From: an uncultured Pseudomonadota bacterium
Lineage (GTDB): Bacteria; Pseudomonadota; Alphaproteobacteria; Rs-D84
NCBI GenBank assembly: GCA_902801125.1
Contig: CADCGT010000001.1
Coordinates: forward strand, 1 to 64,000
Reading direction: 5' to 3'
Length of the DNA: 64,000 nt
Below are positions 17,887 to 26,800 of this stretch, one piece after another. Each line of letters starts with the position of its first letter. Position 1 is the first letter of the stretch. The position numbers and the translations under genes are program-made. The notes beneath the pieces were generated by a model, which made no database searches, had not been told where the DNA came from, and saw only the letters and a program-made list of their open reading frames with translations.

Positions 17887-18159
17887 TTATTTGTTCCACC
17901 CCAACATTTTGTTACGATATATACTTTGGTTTGCTTTCATTGGACGCATTCCCAAATTTGCTTGCGACATAGACTTTGAAAAGAATAAATTCACACCATA
18001 TTCTACCGTTGTTGTTGGCGTCACAGTCATTTTGAACCAGTTATTATAAACCATTTCATAATTCTTTTGTGTCGATTTTGCCAATTCTATAACAGATTGA
18101 ATGGCGATCTTTATATCTGTCCCCCAATCAAATTTAATAACAGTATTTTCAGTAGCCAT
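17887..18159 (-). CDS. Small hypothetical protein between fabD and fabG
   Basis: A 90-residue protein of unknown family, predicted soluble and cytoplasmic. The ATG follows the fabD stop by 2 bp and uses AGAGGT at the end of fabD as ribosome-binding site, so it is translated with the fatty-acid operon. It has a helical middle (IAIQSVIELAKSTQKNYEMVYNNWFKM), a Thr-rich strand and a basic C-terminus. Phasins have a similar size and helix (NYE.VYNNW), so a phasin-like role is possible, but the match is weak. Confidence 0.62.
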   Translation of the reverse strand: MATENTVIKFDWGTDIKIAIQSVIELAKSTQKNYEMVYNNWFKMTVTPTTTVEYGVNLFFSKSMSQANLGMRPMKANQSIYRNKMLGWNK

Positions 18160-18161
18160 TT

Positions 18162-19037
18162 TTATACCTCTAATTTTTTTCCTTCCATGTCGGCACAGAT
18201 ACGTTTAGTAAGACCGGTTAAAACCGCACCTGGGCCAACCTCGATTGTTTCCGTAATCCCCATATCGTGCATAGCCAAAACACTTTCGCGCCAACGCACA
18301 CCATGGGTTATTTGATAAACCAATGCGTCACGGATTTCATCCGGGTCATCTATCGGCGCACAGGTTTTGTTTGATACAAGTTTTGCCGCCGGCTTTTTGA
18401 TTTCTATTTTTGATAACGCTTCGCGCATCTCAATCGCCGCGGGGGCCTGGATACGGCAATGAACCGGCACCGACAGCGCAAGTGGCATCGCGCGCCGCGC
18501 ACCCGCAGATTTTGCGTCTTCTAATGTTTTTTCAACAATCTCGCGTGCCCCAGAAATTACAACCTGGCCCGGGGAATTATCGTTTGCAACATCGCAATCG
18601 TTTTTTGCACATATTTCACGAACCGTGTCGATATCCAGTCCCAATATAACCGCGGTCAGGCCCGCACCAATTGGCACCGCGCGTTGCATTGCGTCACCGC
18701 GCAGGCGCAAAAGGCGCGCCGTGTCCGCCAACGATATTGCACCCGCCGCACACAGTGCCGTATATTCGCCCAACGAATGGCCCGCAACATATTCCGTCAA
18801 CGGCGCACCGGATGCACGCAACATCGCAATAGATGTCGCCATAATCGCCGGTTGCACATTTGTCGTCAATGTTAAATCTTCCATTGGACCGTTAAAGATA
18901 ATGTCGGACAATTTCTGGTTCAACGCATCGTCCACTTCGTCAAAGACCGCGCGTGCGGCCGCATTATTTTCATACAAATCGCGCCCCATACCAACGCTTT
19001 GGGAACCCTGGCCGGGGAATACAAGTATCGATGACAT
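18162..19037 (-). CDS. fabD: Malonyl-CoA:ACP transacylase FabD
   Basis: FabD moves malonyl from CoA to ACP. Seen: FPGQGSQSVGMG (residues 8-19), the nucleophile in AGHSLGEYTAL (serine near 91), the catalytic histidine in LSVPVHCRIQAPA and the family GPGAVLTGL at the C-terminus. I use the ATG at 19037, correctly spaced from AAGGAG; a GTG at 19046 is in frame. First gene of the fabD-orphan-fabG-mnmG operon; the repeat at 19090 lies directly upstream. Confidence 0.96.
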   Translation of the reverse strand: MSSILVFPGQGSQSVGMGRDLYENNAAARAVFDEVDDALNQKLSDIIFNGPMEDLTLTTNVQPAIMATSIAMLRASGAPLTEYVAGHSLGEYTALCAAGAISLADTARLLRLRGDAMQRAVPIGAGLTAVILGLDIDTVREICAKNDCDVANDNSPGQVVISGAREIVEKTLEDAKSAGARRAMPLALSVPVHCRIQAPAAIEMREALSKIEIKKPAAKLVSNKTCAPIDDPDEIRDALVYQITHGVRWRESVLAMHDMGITETIEVGPGAVLTGLTKRICADMEGKKLEV

Positions 19038-19089
19038 AATCGCCACTCCTTTTTTATGATTATAGCAAGGAAAATCGTGTATGCAAGCG

Positions 19090-19194
19090 TTAGTGGTTAG
19101 TGTTAGTGTTAGTGGTTAGTGGCCTCTGGAATTAGTTCGTAATTAAAAAATTATTCCAGGGTCTACTAACCACTTACACTAATCACTAACCACT
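19090..19194. repeat. TAGTGG palindromic repeat, full copy 1
   Basis: Left arm TAGTGGTTAGTGTTAGTG..., core TCTGGAATTA...TTATTCCAGG, right arm CTACTAACCACTTACACTAA... The right arm overlaps the last codons and TAG stop of queH (19179-19181). Confidence 0.85.
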
Positions 19195-19727
19195 CTGATA
19201 CTGAATTCGCAACCGCAATAATTTTGGCGATAAAAATCACTTTCACGGTTGATTTGTACGCGTAAATTCTCGTCCCATTTTATGGGCAAATATTCTGTAT
19301 CGCCGGGCGCAGATTCACCGGCCGCGTCAACCTGAGCCTGGTCTTTGTGGCGCGACACGCCCAAGACAGATGCCACCGCGTTATACCCGTTTTCACGCGC
19401 AAATTTTTTTGCATATTCAAACCGATACGCAAAGCAAACACTGCACCGCGCACCGCGTTCTGGCTCGGCCTCTAGCCCGCGTACCGCCGCACGCCACGCG
19501 TCGTGGTCATATTCGCCGATTTTATATTTCACACCCAATTTTTCACAATATTTTACTTGTTCTTGCATGCGGCGCATATATTCATCGGCGGGATAAATAT
19601 TCGGATTAAAAAACAAAACAATAAAATCATCAACACCGGGAATTTCCCCGCATGCCAGTTGTTTTATCGCGCCCGCGCTGCACGGCGCACAACAAGATAC
19701 TAAAACAAGTTTTATTTTATCTAACAT
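19179..19727 (-). CDS. queH: Epoxyqueuosine reductase QueH
   Basis: QueH (formerly DUF208) reduces epoxyqueuosine to queuosine in tRNA. It has the family's cysteine sets: VSCCAPCS (residues 10-17), RGARCSVCFAYR and YCGCEFS near the C-terminus, which bind iron-sulfur and iron; NPNIYPADEYMRR and SRHKDQAQVD are also typical. At 182 residues it is complete. The last four residues VVSD and the TAG stop are encoded by the arm of the TAGTGG repeat, so the repeat has replaced the native 3' end. Confidence 0.92.
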   Translation of the reverse strand: MLDKIKLVLVSCCAPCSAGAIKQLACGEIPGVDDFIVLFFNPNIYPADEYMRRMQEQVKYCEKLGVKYKIGEYDHDAWRAAVRGLEAEPERGARCSVCFAYRFEYAKKFARENGYNAVASVLGVSRHKDQAQVDAAGESAPGDTEYLPIKWDENLRVQINRESDFYRQNYCGCEFSIRVVSD

Positions 19728-20161
19728 TATTGTTCTTTACCGTATATATTGTTAAAAAATTCATAAAGTTTGTTAGGTAATACACCAGCATATTTTGGAA
19801 AAACTTGATATCCTTGTCTATTTAGCACCAAAATATCTTTATACGGTTTTTGTTCCCTTTTCAAATTTTTCTGTATTTGTGTGATGGTTTCTTTTGCGAT
19901 TGTCAAATCATTCGGAACAACATAAAATGTTATTTCCCGTTTTACACTGTGAATAACGGGGTACACATGCGGAACAAACCTGTCATAAAACTCTAATTTA
20001 TATGATGCAATAACTTGACATGGGTTATTTATTTCCCGTATGTATCTGTATGGTGCCTCTCCGTTGCCATTCCAACAAAATTCGTTTATATATCTATGAC
20101 CGGTTATGTCATATGCGGTCAAAGAAAAACCACTAAACGAAGTGCCTATTCTATAATTCAT
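19727..20161 (-). CDS. Hypothetical protein (orphan A)
   Basis: A 144-residue protein of unknown family, predicted cytoplasmic, overlapping the queH start by 1 bp. Its ribosome-binding site (AAGGAG) lies in the duplicated metG 3' end at 20169-20249. Its C-terminus QVFPKYAGVLPNKLYEFFN resembles QIWPEKTGSLPVGLLELFN of the protein at 20608 (9 of 19 identical), so the two may be diverged paralogues. Both have the same neighbour, a metG tail, upstream. Confidence 0.65.
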   Translation of the reverse strand: MNYRIGTSFSGFSLTAYDITGHRYINEFCWNGNGEAPYRYIREINNPCQVIASYKLEFYDRFVPHVYPVIHSVKREITFYVVPNDLTIAKETITQIQKNLKREQKPYKDILVLNRQGYQVFPKYAGVLPNKLYEFFNNIYGKEQ

Positions 20162-20168
20162 TTTTATT

Positions 20169-20249
20169 TACTCCTTGGTTGTTTCTAATTCAATACGTGT
20201 GAACAGATTTTCTGGCACGGTGAATTTTTCGCCTGATTCGATTCTTTGT
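20169..20249 (-). repeat. Duplicated metG 3' end
   Basis: This 81-bp segment matches 21204-21284 at 76 positions. Four of the five differences I can place in the frame are silent or conservative, and it still encodes RIESGEKFTVPENLFTRIEL plus ETTKE and a stop. It carries the AAGGAG used by the next gene. Confidence 0.92.
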
Positions 20250-20258
20250 CATTTTTAT

Positions 20259-20570
20259 TTATCGACCATTAGATTTACAGGGATAATTTAACCAACCAGA
20301 CAGACCACGATTATATTCATCCCAAACCACTATCCTGCGCAACCGGGTCCCGGTTTGTTTTTTGAATCCGTCGTGAAGATTTTTAGTCGTTGTTTCACGC
20401 GTTATAATTACTGGACCTAAACATCTTGTATAACACAAATAAAGTTCAGATTGTATATAATCCAACATAATATCTTTTTCGATATCTTTAAACACCGCAA
20501 CACGTTTTTTATTAGGAATATTTGTGTTTGATATAATGGTGTATTCGGTATATTTTACATTTTGCGACAT
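20259..20570 (-). CDS. Hypothetical protein (orphan B)
   Basis: A 103-residue protein of no recognised family, basic towards the C-terminus, without signal or membrane segment. AAGGATAAACC before the ATG is a good ribosome-binding site. It lies in the roughly 1-kb block enclosed by the two metG tails, 37 bp after orphan C, and ends 9 bp before the metG tail copy. Confidence 0.6.
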   Translation of the reverse strand: MSQNVKYTEYTIISNTNIPNKKRVAVFKDIEKDIMLDYIQSELYLCYTRCLGPVIITRETTTKNLHDGFKKQTGTRLRRIVVWDEYNRGLSGWLNYPCKSNGR

Positions 20571-20607
20571 GGTTTATCCTTTGTTTATAAACCTACATCT
20601 CTCTCGT

Positions 20608-21198
20608 TTAATGTACTTTTTCTGTGCCACGGTTAAACAATTCCAACAAACCGACCGGCAAACTTCCCGTTTTTTCCGGCCAAATTTGATTTAGATGTTC
20701 ATCCGTCACCGTATCTTTGTCTGACAACGGACGGTACGATACCGTTTTCCATTTGATAATTGATGGCGCGCCAGTGGCGAAACTGCGCAAACCGATACTA
20801 CCTGCGTTATGTACAGAAAATGTCATTGGCGTATTCACCGTGCTTTCATCAGGTTTGAAATTTAATATTGAACCGTAATGTTCTAACAGATATTTTTTAA
20901 TATCGTTTGGATATAATATTTTCGGCATAATAAATTCAAATGTTTCATCTGTCTCGGTCGCAATAATTGGATGACCATCGATATATTTATGTTGGTCACG
21001 CAAAGGAATTTTTTCAAATGTTTTATCCATATCAACAACACAATTTTCGCAGCGAACAGTGACACGATATTGAACATCATTTGGCTTTCGTTCGGCAATA
21101 ATCTTTTGTAAATCATCGACACCCGAAATATAATATTCCAGGCTTAAAATCGGATTTTGTACGGATGCCTTAAATCTTGCAAATACATCTGGTTTCAT
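20608..21198 (-). CDS. Hypothetical protein (orphan C)
   Basis: A 196-residue protein of unknown function. The open frame reaches back to 21351, but this overlaps metG; the ATG at 21198 uses AAGGAG, formed by the last codons of metG (AAG GAG TAG), so translation is coupled to metG. It contains CENC and strand-rich middle regions, and a C-terminal QIWPEKTGSLPVGLLELFN that resembles orphan A. No signal peptide. It lies in the block flanked by the two metG tails. Confidence 0.63.
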   Translation of the reverse strand: MKPDVFARFKASVQNPILSLEYYISGVDDLQKIIAERKPNDVQYRVTVRCENCVVDMDKTFEKIPLRDQHKYIDGHPIIATETDETFEFIMPKILYPNDIKKYLLEHYGSILNFKPDESTVNTPMTFSVHNAGSIGLRSFATGAPSIIKWKTVSYRPLSDKDTVTDEHLNQIWPEKTGSLPVGLLELFNRGTEKVH

Positions 21199-21202
21199 CT
21201 TG

Positions 21203-22828
21203 CTACTCCTTGGTTGATTCCAATTCAATACGTGTAAACAGATTTTCCGGCACGGTGAATTTTTCGCCTGATTCGATTCTGTGTTCGTACATTGTCGGCC
21301 AAGATAAATCGTGCGCACCGGCAAATATGTTTTGAATTTTTTCCGCCGCATCCGGAATAATCGGTGCAGACACGCGCGCGAACAAATCTATCAATTGGAA
21401 ACATTCGTTCAACACCGCCGCCGCGCCCGCCGTATCGCCGTTTTTAACCAATGTCCACGGTTCGCGTGCGGTCATATATTCATTTGCAATTCCATAAATA
21501 TCACGCAGCGCAACAATCGATTTCCGGAATTCGCACGCGTCCAGGCAACCGGTCAATTCCGCCAATTTTTCATTTATGCGGTGCGCCAAATCTTCATCCA
21601 TCGCGCGGCCGGCCGGTACAGTGTCCCCAAAGTTTTTGTTCGACAGTTTACACACGCGCGACACAAAGTTGCCAAGCAATCCATTCAAATCTTTGTTCAC
21701 AATTTCGGCAAATCGCGTCATTGTAAAATCTGTATCGTCCGTTTCCGGTGCCGAAGCGAGCAGGGCATACCGCCAACAATCCGATGGTGCAATATTTAAT
21801 GCTTCGTCCAAGAATATTCCGTTGCCGGTTGATTTTGAAATTTTTGCACCATTAAAGTTCAAGAAATTTTGCCCCTTTAATACATCAACGGTTTTCCAAT
21901 TATCATCCATTGCCAATTCTTGGGCCGGGAAAAATACAGAATGAAAAGACACATTGTCCTTTGCCATAAATTCTGTGTAATGACAATCCGGATTCTTCCA
22001 CCATGACGCCCAATCCGGGGTCGCAATTTGCGAAATAGAAACATAGCCCCACGGCGCATCAAACCATACATAAAATACTTTATTTTCATATCCAGGTTTA
22101 TTTACCGGAATACCCCATTTCAAATCGCGCGTAATCGGGTTATCACGCAGGCCTTCGTCCAACCATTTATTTGCGATTTTAATCGCGGTTTTTGGCCAAC
22201 CAACGCGCGAATTTATCCACGCGCGCAATTTGTCTTGCATTTTACTCAATTTAAAATACAGGTGTTTTGTTTCGCGCATTTCAACCGGGGAAGATGGGTC
22301 AATCGCACTGTGCGGGTTTATCAAATCCGCCGGGTCAAGGGACGCACCACATTTTTCACATTCGTTGCCATAGGCCCGTTCATAACCACAATGTGGACAT
22401 GTGCCAACAACATAACGGTCGGCCAAGAATTTTTCTTCGGCAACGGAATAGGGTTGCATAGATGATTTTTCTTCTATCATGCCCAACGAATCAAGGCGAT
22501 TAAACAATTCATGTATAAGTTTTTCATGCTGGGCGGTGTGCGTGCGACCATATAAATCAAAAGACAATTTAAAATCGCGCACCGCATCAAGGTGTTTCGC
22601 ACGATATTTTTCAACATATTCTTCAACGGGCATATTTTCGCGGGCGGCCCCAATTTCAGATGTCGTTCCATGTTCATCCGAACCACCAATATACAGGACA
22701 TCGCGACCACGCGCACGACAGAAACGCGCATAAACATCACTTGGCAACAGGCAACCAATCAAATGCCCGATATGCAGTTGGTTATTCACATACGGTAATG
22801 CCGAAGTTATAAGATATTTTTCACTCAT
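21203..22828 (-). CDS. metG: Methionyl-tRNA synthetase
   Basis: Class I MetRS of 541 residues. The HIGH box is HIGH at 19-22, the zinc knuckle is CPHCGYERAYGNECEKCG and the KMSKS loop reads KISKS (FNGAKISKSTGNG). The C-terminal anticodon domain (from about 390) is complete; there is no tRNA-binding extension, as in many alphaproteobacteria. Its last 75 bp are duplicated 1,035 bp downstream. A terminator-like hairpin lies 30 nt before the start codon. Confidence 0.97.
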   Translation of the reverse strand: MSEKYLITSALPYVNNQLHIGHLIGCLLPSDVYARFCRARGRDVLYIGGSDEHGTTSEIGAARENMPVEEYVEKYRAKHLDAVRDFKLSFDLYGRTHTAQHEKLIHELFNRLDSLGMIEEKSSMQPYSVAEEKFLADRYVVGTCPHCGYERAYGNECEKCGASLDPADLINPHSAIDPSSPVEMRETKHLYFKLSKMQDKLRAWINSRVGWPKTAIKIANKWLDEGLRDNPITRDLKWGIPVNKPGYENKVFYVWFDAPWGYVSISQIATPDWASWWKNPDCHYTEFMAKDNVSFHSVFFPAQELAMDDNWKTVDVLKGQNFLNFNGAKISKSTGNGIFLDEALNIAPSDCWRYALLASAPETDDTDFTMTRFAEIVNKDLNGLLGNFVSRVCKLSNKNFGDTVPAGRAMDEDLAHRINEKLAELTGCLDACEFRKSIVALRDIYGIANEYMTAREPWTLVKNGDTAGAAAVLNECFQLIDLFARVSAPIIPDAAEKIQNIFAGAHDLSWPTMYEHRIESGEKFTVPENLFTRIELESTKE

Positions 22829-22858
22829 TTATGCGCCCCTTTGATTTTTTTATGAAAA

Positions 22859-22894
22859 TGGGACGCAAACGGGGCGTCCCATGGAATCCCGTTT
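22859..22894 (-). promoter_or_regulatory. Candidate attenuator in the metG leader
   Basis: On the minus strand TGGGACGC / GCGTCCCA (22859-22881) forms an 8-bp stem followed by TTTTC. Its loop CCCGTTT is fully complementary to AAACGGG just upstream (22888-22894), which allows an alternative structure. A TATAAT at 22909-22914 would start transcription just before it. The hairpin may instead simply end the tRNA-Val transcript. Confidence 0.55.
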
Positions 22895-22984
22895 AATATT
22901 TTATAAAGATTATATTTGCATTCGTTTCATTTTTTTATTCTCTGGAACTTCGTCCGCCACACGAAGCATCACAAATGCGAAGTG

Positions 22985-23061
22985 TGGTGGGTGGTATTGG
23001 ACTCGAACCAACGACCTTTACGATGTCAACGTAACGCTCTAACCAACTGAGCTAACCACCC
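22985..23061 (-). tRNA. tRNA-Val (anticodon GAC)
   Basis: The acceptor GGGTGGT pairs with ACCACCC, discriminator A, encoded CCA. The anticodon loop TTGACAT carries GAC, the D-arm is AGCTCAGTTGGTTAGAGC and the T-loop TTCGAGT. Confidence 0.95.
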
Positions 23062-23074
23062 ATGTTCTTCAAGT

Positions 23075-23144
23075 GTTCTCGGACCGGGAACCAACGACCT
23101 TTACGATGTCAACGTACGCGGCTTCCCAACCGAACTAACCACCC
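23075..23144 (-). pseudogene. tRNA-Val remnant
   Basis: The segment repeats the start GGGTGGTTAG and the entire anticodon region of the adjacent tRNA-Val (about 28 identical bases around TTGACAT). The D-arm is altered, and the T-arm and 3' side read CCCGGTCCGAGAACA, which cannot pair with the 5' acceptor; no CCA. It looks like a decayed or chimeric duplicate. Confidence 0.75.
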
Positions 23145-23212
23145 AAACTCTTAGGCACCATTACACCCAAGGCAACGCGAATTATAACAAAGAATTTTTC
23201 AATTGCAAGTGT

Positions 23213-23860
23213 TTAGTGGTTATTGTATTCACACAATTCCCGCAATGGGCAATTCGCACATTTTGGGCGCAGCGCCGTACATGTGTATCGCCCAAACAAG
23301 ACCATTACGTGATTTACTATGTCGTGATATTTTTTTGGAATTTTTTTTAATAATTCGGCTTCGACTTTTTCGGGCGTATTCGCCGACGCGTCAACCCAAC
23401 CATACCGATGGGCCAGGCGGAATACATGCGTATCAACCCCGATATTCGGCGCCCCCCATAAAACATTTGTTATAACATTTGCGGTCTTTTGCCCAACGCC
23501 CGGCAATTTCATAAGTTCGGCGCGATTATGATATTTTGCCGGAAATGCCCATTTGTCGGAACTTTCATATTTCGAAAGTTCACCGGCCAGGGCGATTATA
23601 TTCTTGGCCTTGTTATTAAAGAAAGATATTACGCGTATGTGTTGTTTTAACCCGTCAAGACCCAATTCCAGCATTTTTTGCGGCGTTCCGGCCACACGGA
23701 ACAGGGCGGGGGTCACCTCGTTGACTTTCTTGTCGGTGGCTTGGGCCGATAAAATTACCGCCACGGCAAATGTGAAATCGTTTGTGGAATAAAGTTCCGA
23801 CCGAATATCCATATTAAGGTTATTTGGCACGATTTCAAAAAATTGCCGTGGTGTTATCAT
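23213..23860 (-). CDS. nth: Endonuclease III
   Basis: A 215-residue base-excision-repair glycosylase/AP lyase for oxidised pyrimidines. Helix-hairpin-helix LPGVGQKTANVI holds the catalytic lysine; the catalytic aspartate is in GVDTHVFRL; the 4Fe-4S cluster is C-X6-C-X2-C-X5-C (CTALRPKCANCPLRELC). It starts directly after the ileS stop codon. Its stop lies in AACCACTAA, a fragment of the TAGTGG repeat (23212-23219). Confidence 0.97.
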   Translation of the reverse strand: MITPRQFFEIVPNNLNMDIRSELYSTNDFTFAVAVILSAQATDKKVNEVTPALFRVAGTPQKMLELGLDGLKQHIRVISFFNNKAKNIIALAGELSKYESSDKWAFPAKYHNRAELMKLPGVGQKTANVITNVLWGAPNIGVDTHVFRLAHRYGWVDASANTPEKVEAELLKKIPKKYHDIVNHVMVLFGRYTCTALRPKCANCPLRELCEYNNH

Positions 23861-26800
23861 TTACTGTTTCACCCGTTCGATTGATATACCAAAATTATAC
23901 CCTTCGATGTCGGTAAAATTACCATCCGATTCAACCGGACCCGCCGACATTTCACGAACAAGGGCATCCGCCATTATGCGTTTGCGATGTTGTTCAATCG
24001 CGCCCGATAGCGCCAAATCCGCCGTATAGGTCAATTTGATTCGGTCCGATACATCCAGACCCAATGCCTTACGCGTGTCTTGGATAAAGCGCAATGCGTC
24101 ATTTGCCAAACCTTCGGCAATCAATTCGGAATTTAATTCTGTATCCAAAATGATGACCGCGGTGTTATCTGGCAATGCCATGCCGGTCACGCCATCACGT
24201 ATGGTAAGGCGTTTTTCAAATTCATCGGAATTTAATGTGTATTCGCCAACCAACAATTTATCGCCATCCAATTCATAATCACCACGTTTTACCATTGGGA
24301 TGATTTCACGCAACGCGGCCCCAAGGCGCGCACCAATCTTTGGTGTGACCAGGTATATGAAACCGTCGGCGACCTTGGATGCGCTGTCCATCCATTCAAC
24401 CGATTTCACATTTAATTCATCACGGATGATATTCGTGTATGCGTCCATTGGCACACCACCCGCCACCGTCAATTTAGACAGCGGCAAACGATTACGCAAT
24501 TTATATTGTTCGCGCAATTGTTTTCCCGTGGACACTATTTCTTGGACACGGCGCATATCGGCGACGATTTTTTCATCCGTGTCAACCGCGGTCGGCCAAT
24601 CTGTCAAATGCACAGATTCCGCCCCAGTCAGGTTTTTATAAATGTATTCCGATACAAATGGCGCAAACGGCGCAAGGACGCGGCACACCATAACCAATAC
24701 GGTATAAAGTGTATTAAACGCATCGGTGTCTTCGTCCCAGAAACGCGCACGCGAACGGCGCACATACCAATTGTTCAATACATCCAAGAATCGAACAAAT
24801 TCTTTGACGGCCACATCAGGTTTGTATTCCGCCAGTGCGGCATCAACCGTTTTTACCAACATATTTGTTTCCGCCAAGATATATTCATCCAATCTGTTGC
24901 GGGTGGACGCACCCCATACATCGCGCGCGGTGATGTTTCCGGCATTCGCATACAATGTAAAGAAATGATATGCGTTCCAAAGTGGCGTAAGGATTGTTTT
25001 TATCGGTTCATTAAATACTTTGCCCGCTTTGTCAACGGGTACCGGTTCGGCCTTTAAGAAATTACTGCCCAAAATAAACAGACGAACCGCATCCGCACCG
25101 TATGCATCAAGTTGTTGTTCCGGATTTTCGAAATTGCCCAAAGATTTTGAAAACTTGCGTTTATTTTCATCAACAATCATTCCGTTCGCAGACACAACAC
25201 GAAATGCCGGTTTATCAAATAATATCGCCGCCACAACCATCAGTGAATAAAACCATCCACGTGTTTGGTCTTGACCTTCGATAATATAATCCGCCGGGAA
25301 AGTTTTTTCGAACAAATCTTTGTTTTCAAACGGATAGTGCAGGGACGCAAACGGCATAGACCCCGATTCAAACCAACAATCCAAAACATCGGGTATGCGT
25401 TTCCAACCGTCACGCGTCAACGCGTCCAATGTCGGGCGATGCAAATCGTCAACCTTGGTGCCAAAGAATTCTTCCATTTCGGCAATTGAACCAAAGATTT
25501 TATATTCGCCGTTCCGTTCCCAAATAGGTAATGGCACGCCCCAGAAACGATTACGCGATATACCCCATGGGCGCGCGTTTTCAATCCAGGACAAGAATCG
25601 GTTGCCCGCCGATGTCCATGTCGTTTCATTCTTGGTTATTTCAACAAGGCGTTCGCGGATTTTTGGAACATCGATATACCACGCGTCCGTCGCACGATAT
25701 ATCAGTTTTTCTTTACTGCGCGGGCCGAACGGATAACTGTGTTTGTGCTGGTCTTTTTTAACAAGGCGGCCATTGGCACGCAACCAATCGATTATCTTTG
25801 GATTCGCAACAAATATATTTTCACCCGCCCAATCGGCAACGGTTGAATCAAAATTACCATAATCATCGACATTCAATATTACCGGGAACATCGGGTCGAT
25901 TGCCTTGGCCGCGATATAGTCGTCTTCACCGTACGCGGGCGCAATATGAACGATACCCGTACCGTCACCATCCGACACATAGTCCGCGGAAATCACCGTA
26001 TACAGCCCATGACCACCCTTTGCCAAATCGGCGTAATACGGGAAAATCGGCGTATAGCACATTCCAACCAAGTCGGCACCCATTACCGTGCCAAGGTTTT
26101 CAGAATTCGCAAATATTTTTTCGTATGCGGATACGCGTGATTCCGCCAAAACATATACATGGCCATCATCGTGACGCATACGAACATATTTCATATTTGG
26201 ATTTACCGCCAATGCAGAATTCGCCGGCAGCGTCCACGGCGTTGTTGTCCATGCAATCGCGCGGTCGCCGTTCGAAAGTTCAAACCAAACCGTCACGGTG
26301 TCATCAACAATATCTTGGTATTCGGATGAAGCCTCGGAATTAGAAAGGACGGTACCCAATTTCCAATCGTATGGATTGACCTTGAAATCTTTATACAACA
26401 ACCCGCGATTGTGCATTTCTTTGATTGCCCAAATCACAGATTCCATAAAGTTTTTATCCATTGTGCGGTAACCATATTCATCGCCACCATCAACCCAACG
26501 ACCAACGCGTTCAATAAACTTTAACCATTCATTGGAATATGTCATAACATCCGCCCGACACATATCACAGAACGCCGCCATACCATCGGTTGCAACAATA
26601 TCTTTGGCGATGCGTTTTTGTTTCTTTTCAACCGATGCCTCTGCCGGAAGGCCGTGACAATCCCACCCAAGGGCGCGTTCCACATAACGCCCCTTCATTG
26701 TTTGATAGCGGGATACCATATCTTTGACCGCAGATACCCCAAGGTGTCCCCAATGTGGCAAACCGTTTGCAAAGGGCGGTCCATCATAAAACGAAAACGG

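Noticed and set aside
19090..19194. CRISPR or simple tandem repeat
   Set aside because: The TAGTGGTTAGTG words form two complementary arms around a conserved core, i.e. a palindromic element, not repeat-spacer units.
20169..20249. Independent small gene encoding RIESGEKF...
   Set aside because: It has no start codon or upstream signal of its own and is explained as a duplicated metG 3' end.
22985..23144. Two intact tRNA-Val genes
   Set aside because: The second copy cannot pair its acceptor arm or form a normal T-arm, so it is called a remnant.
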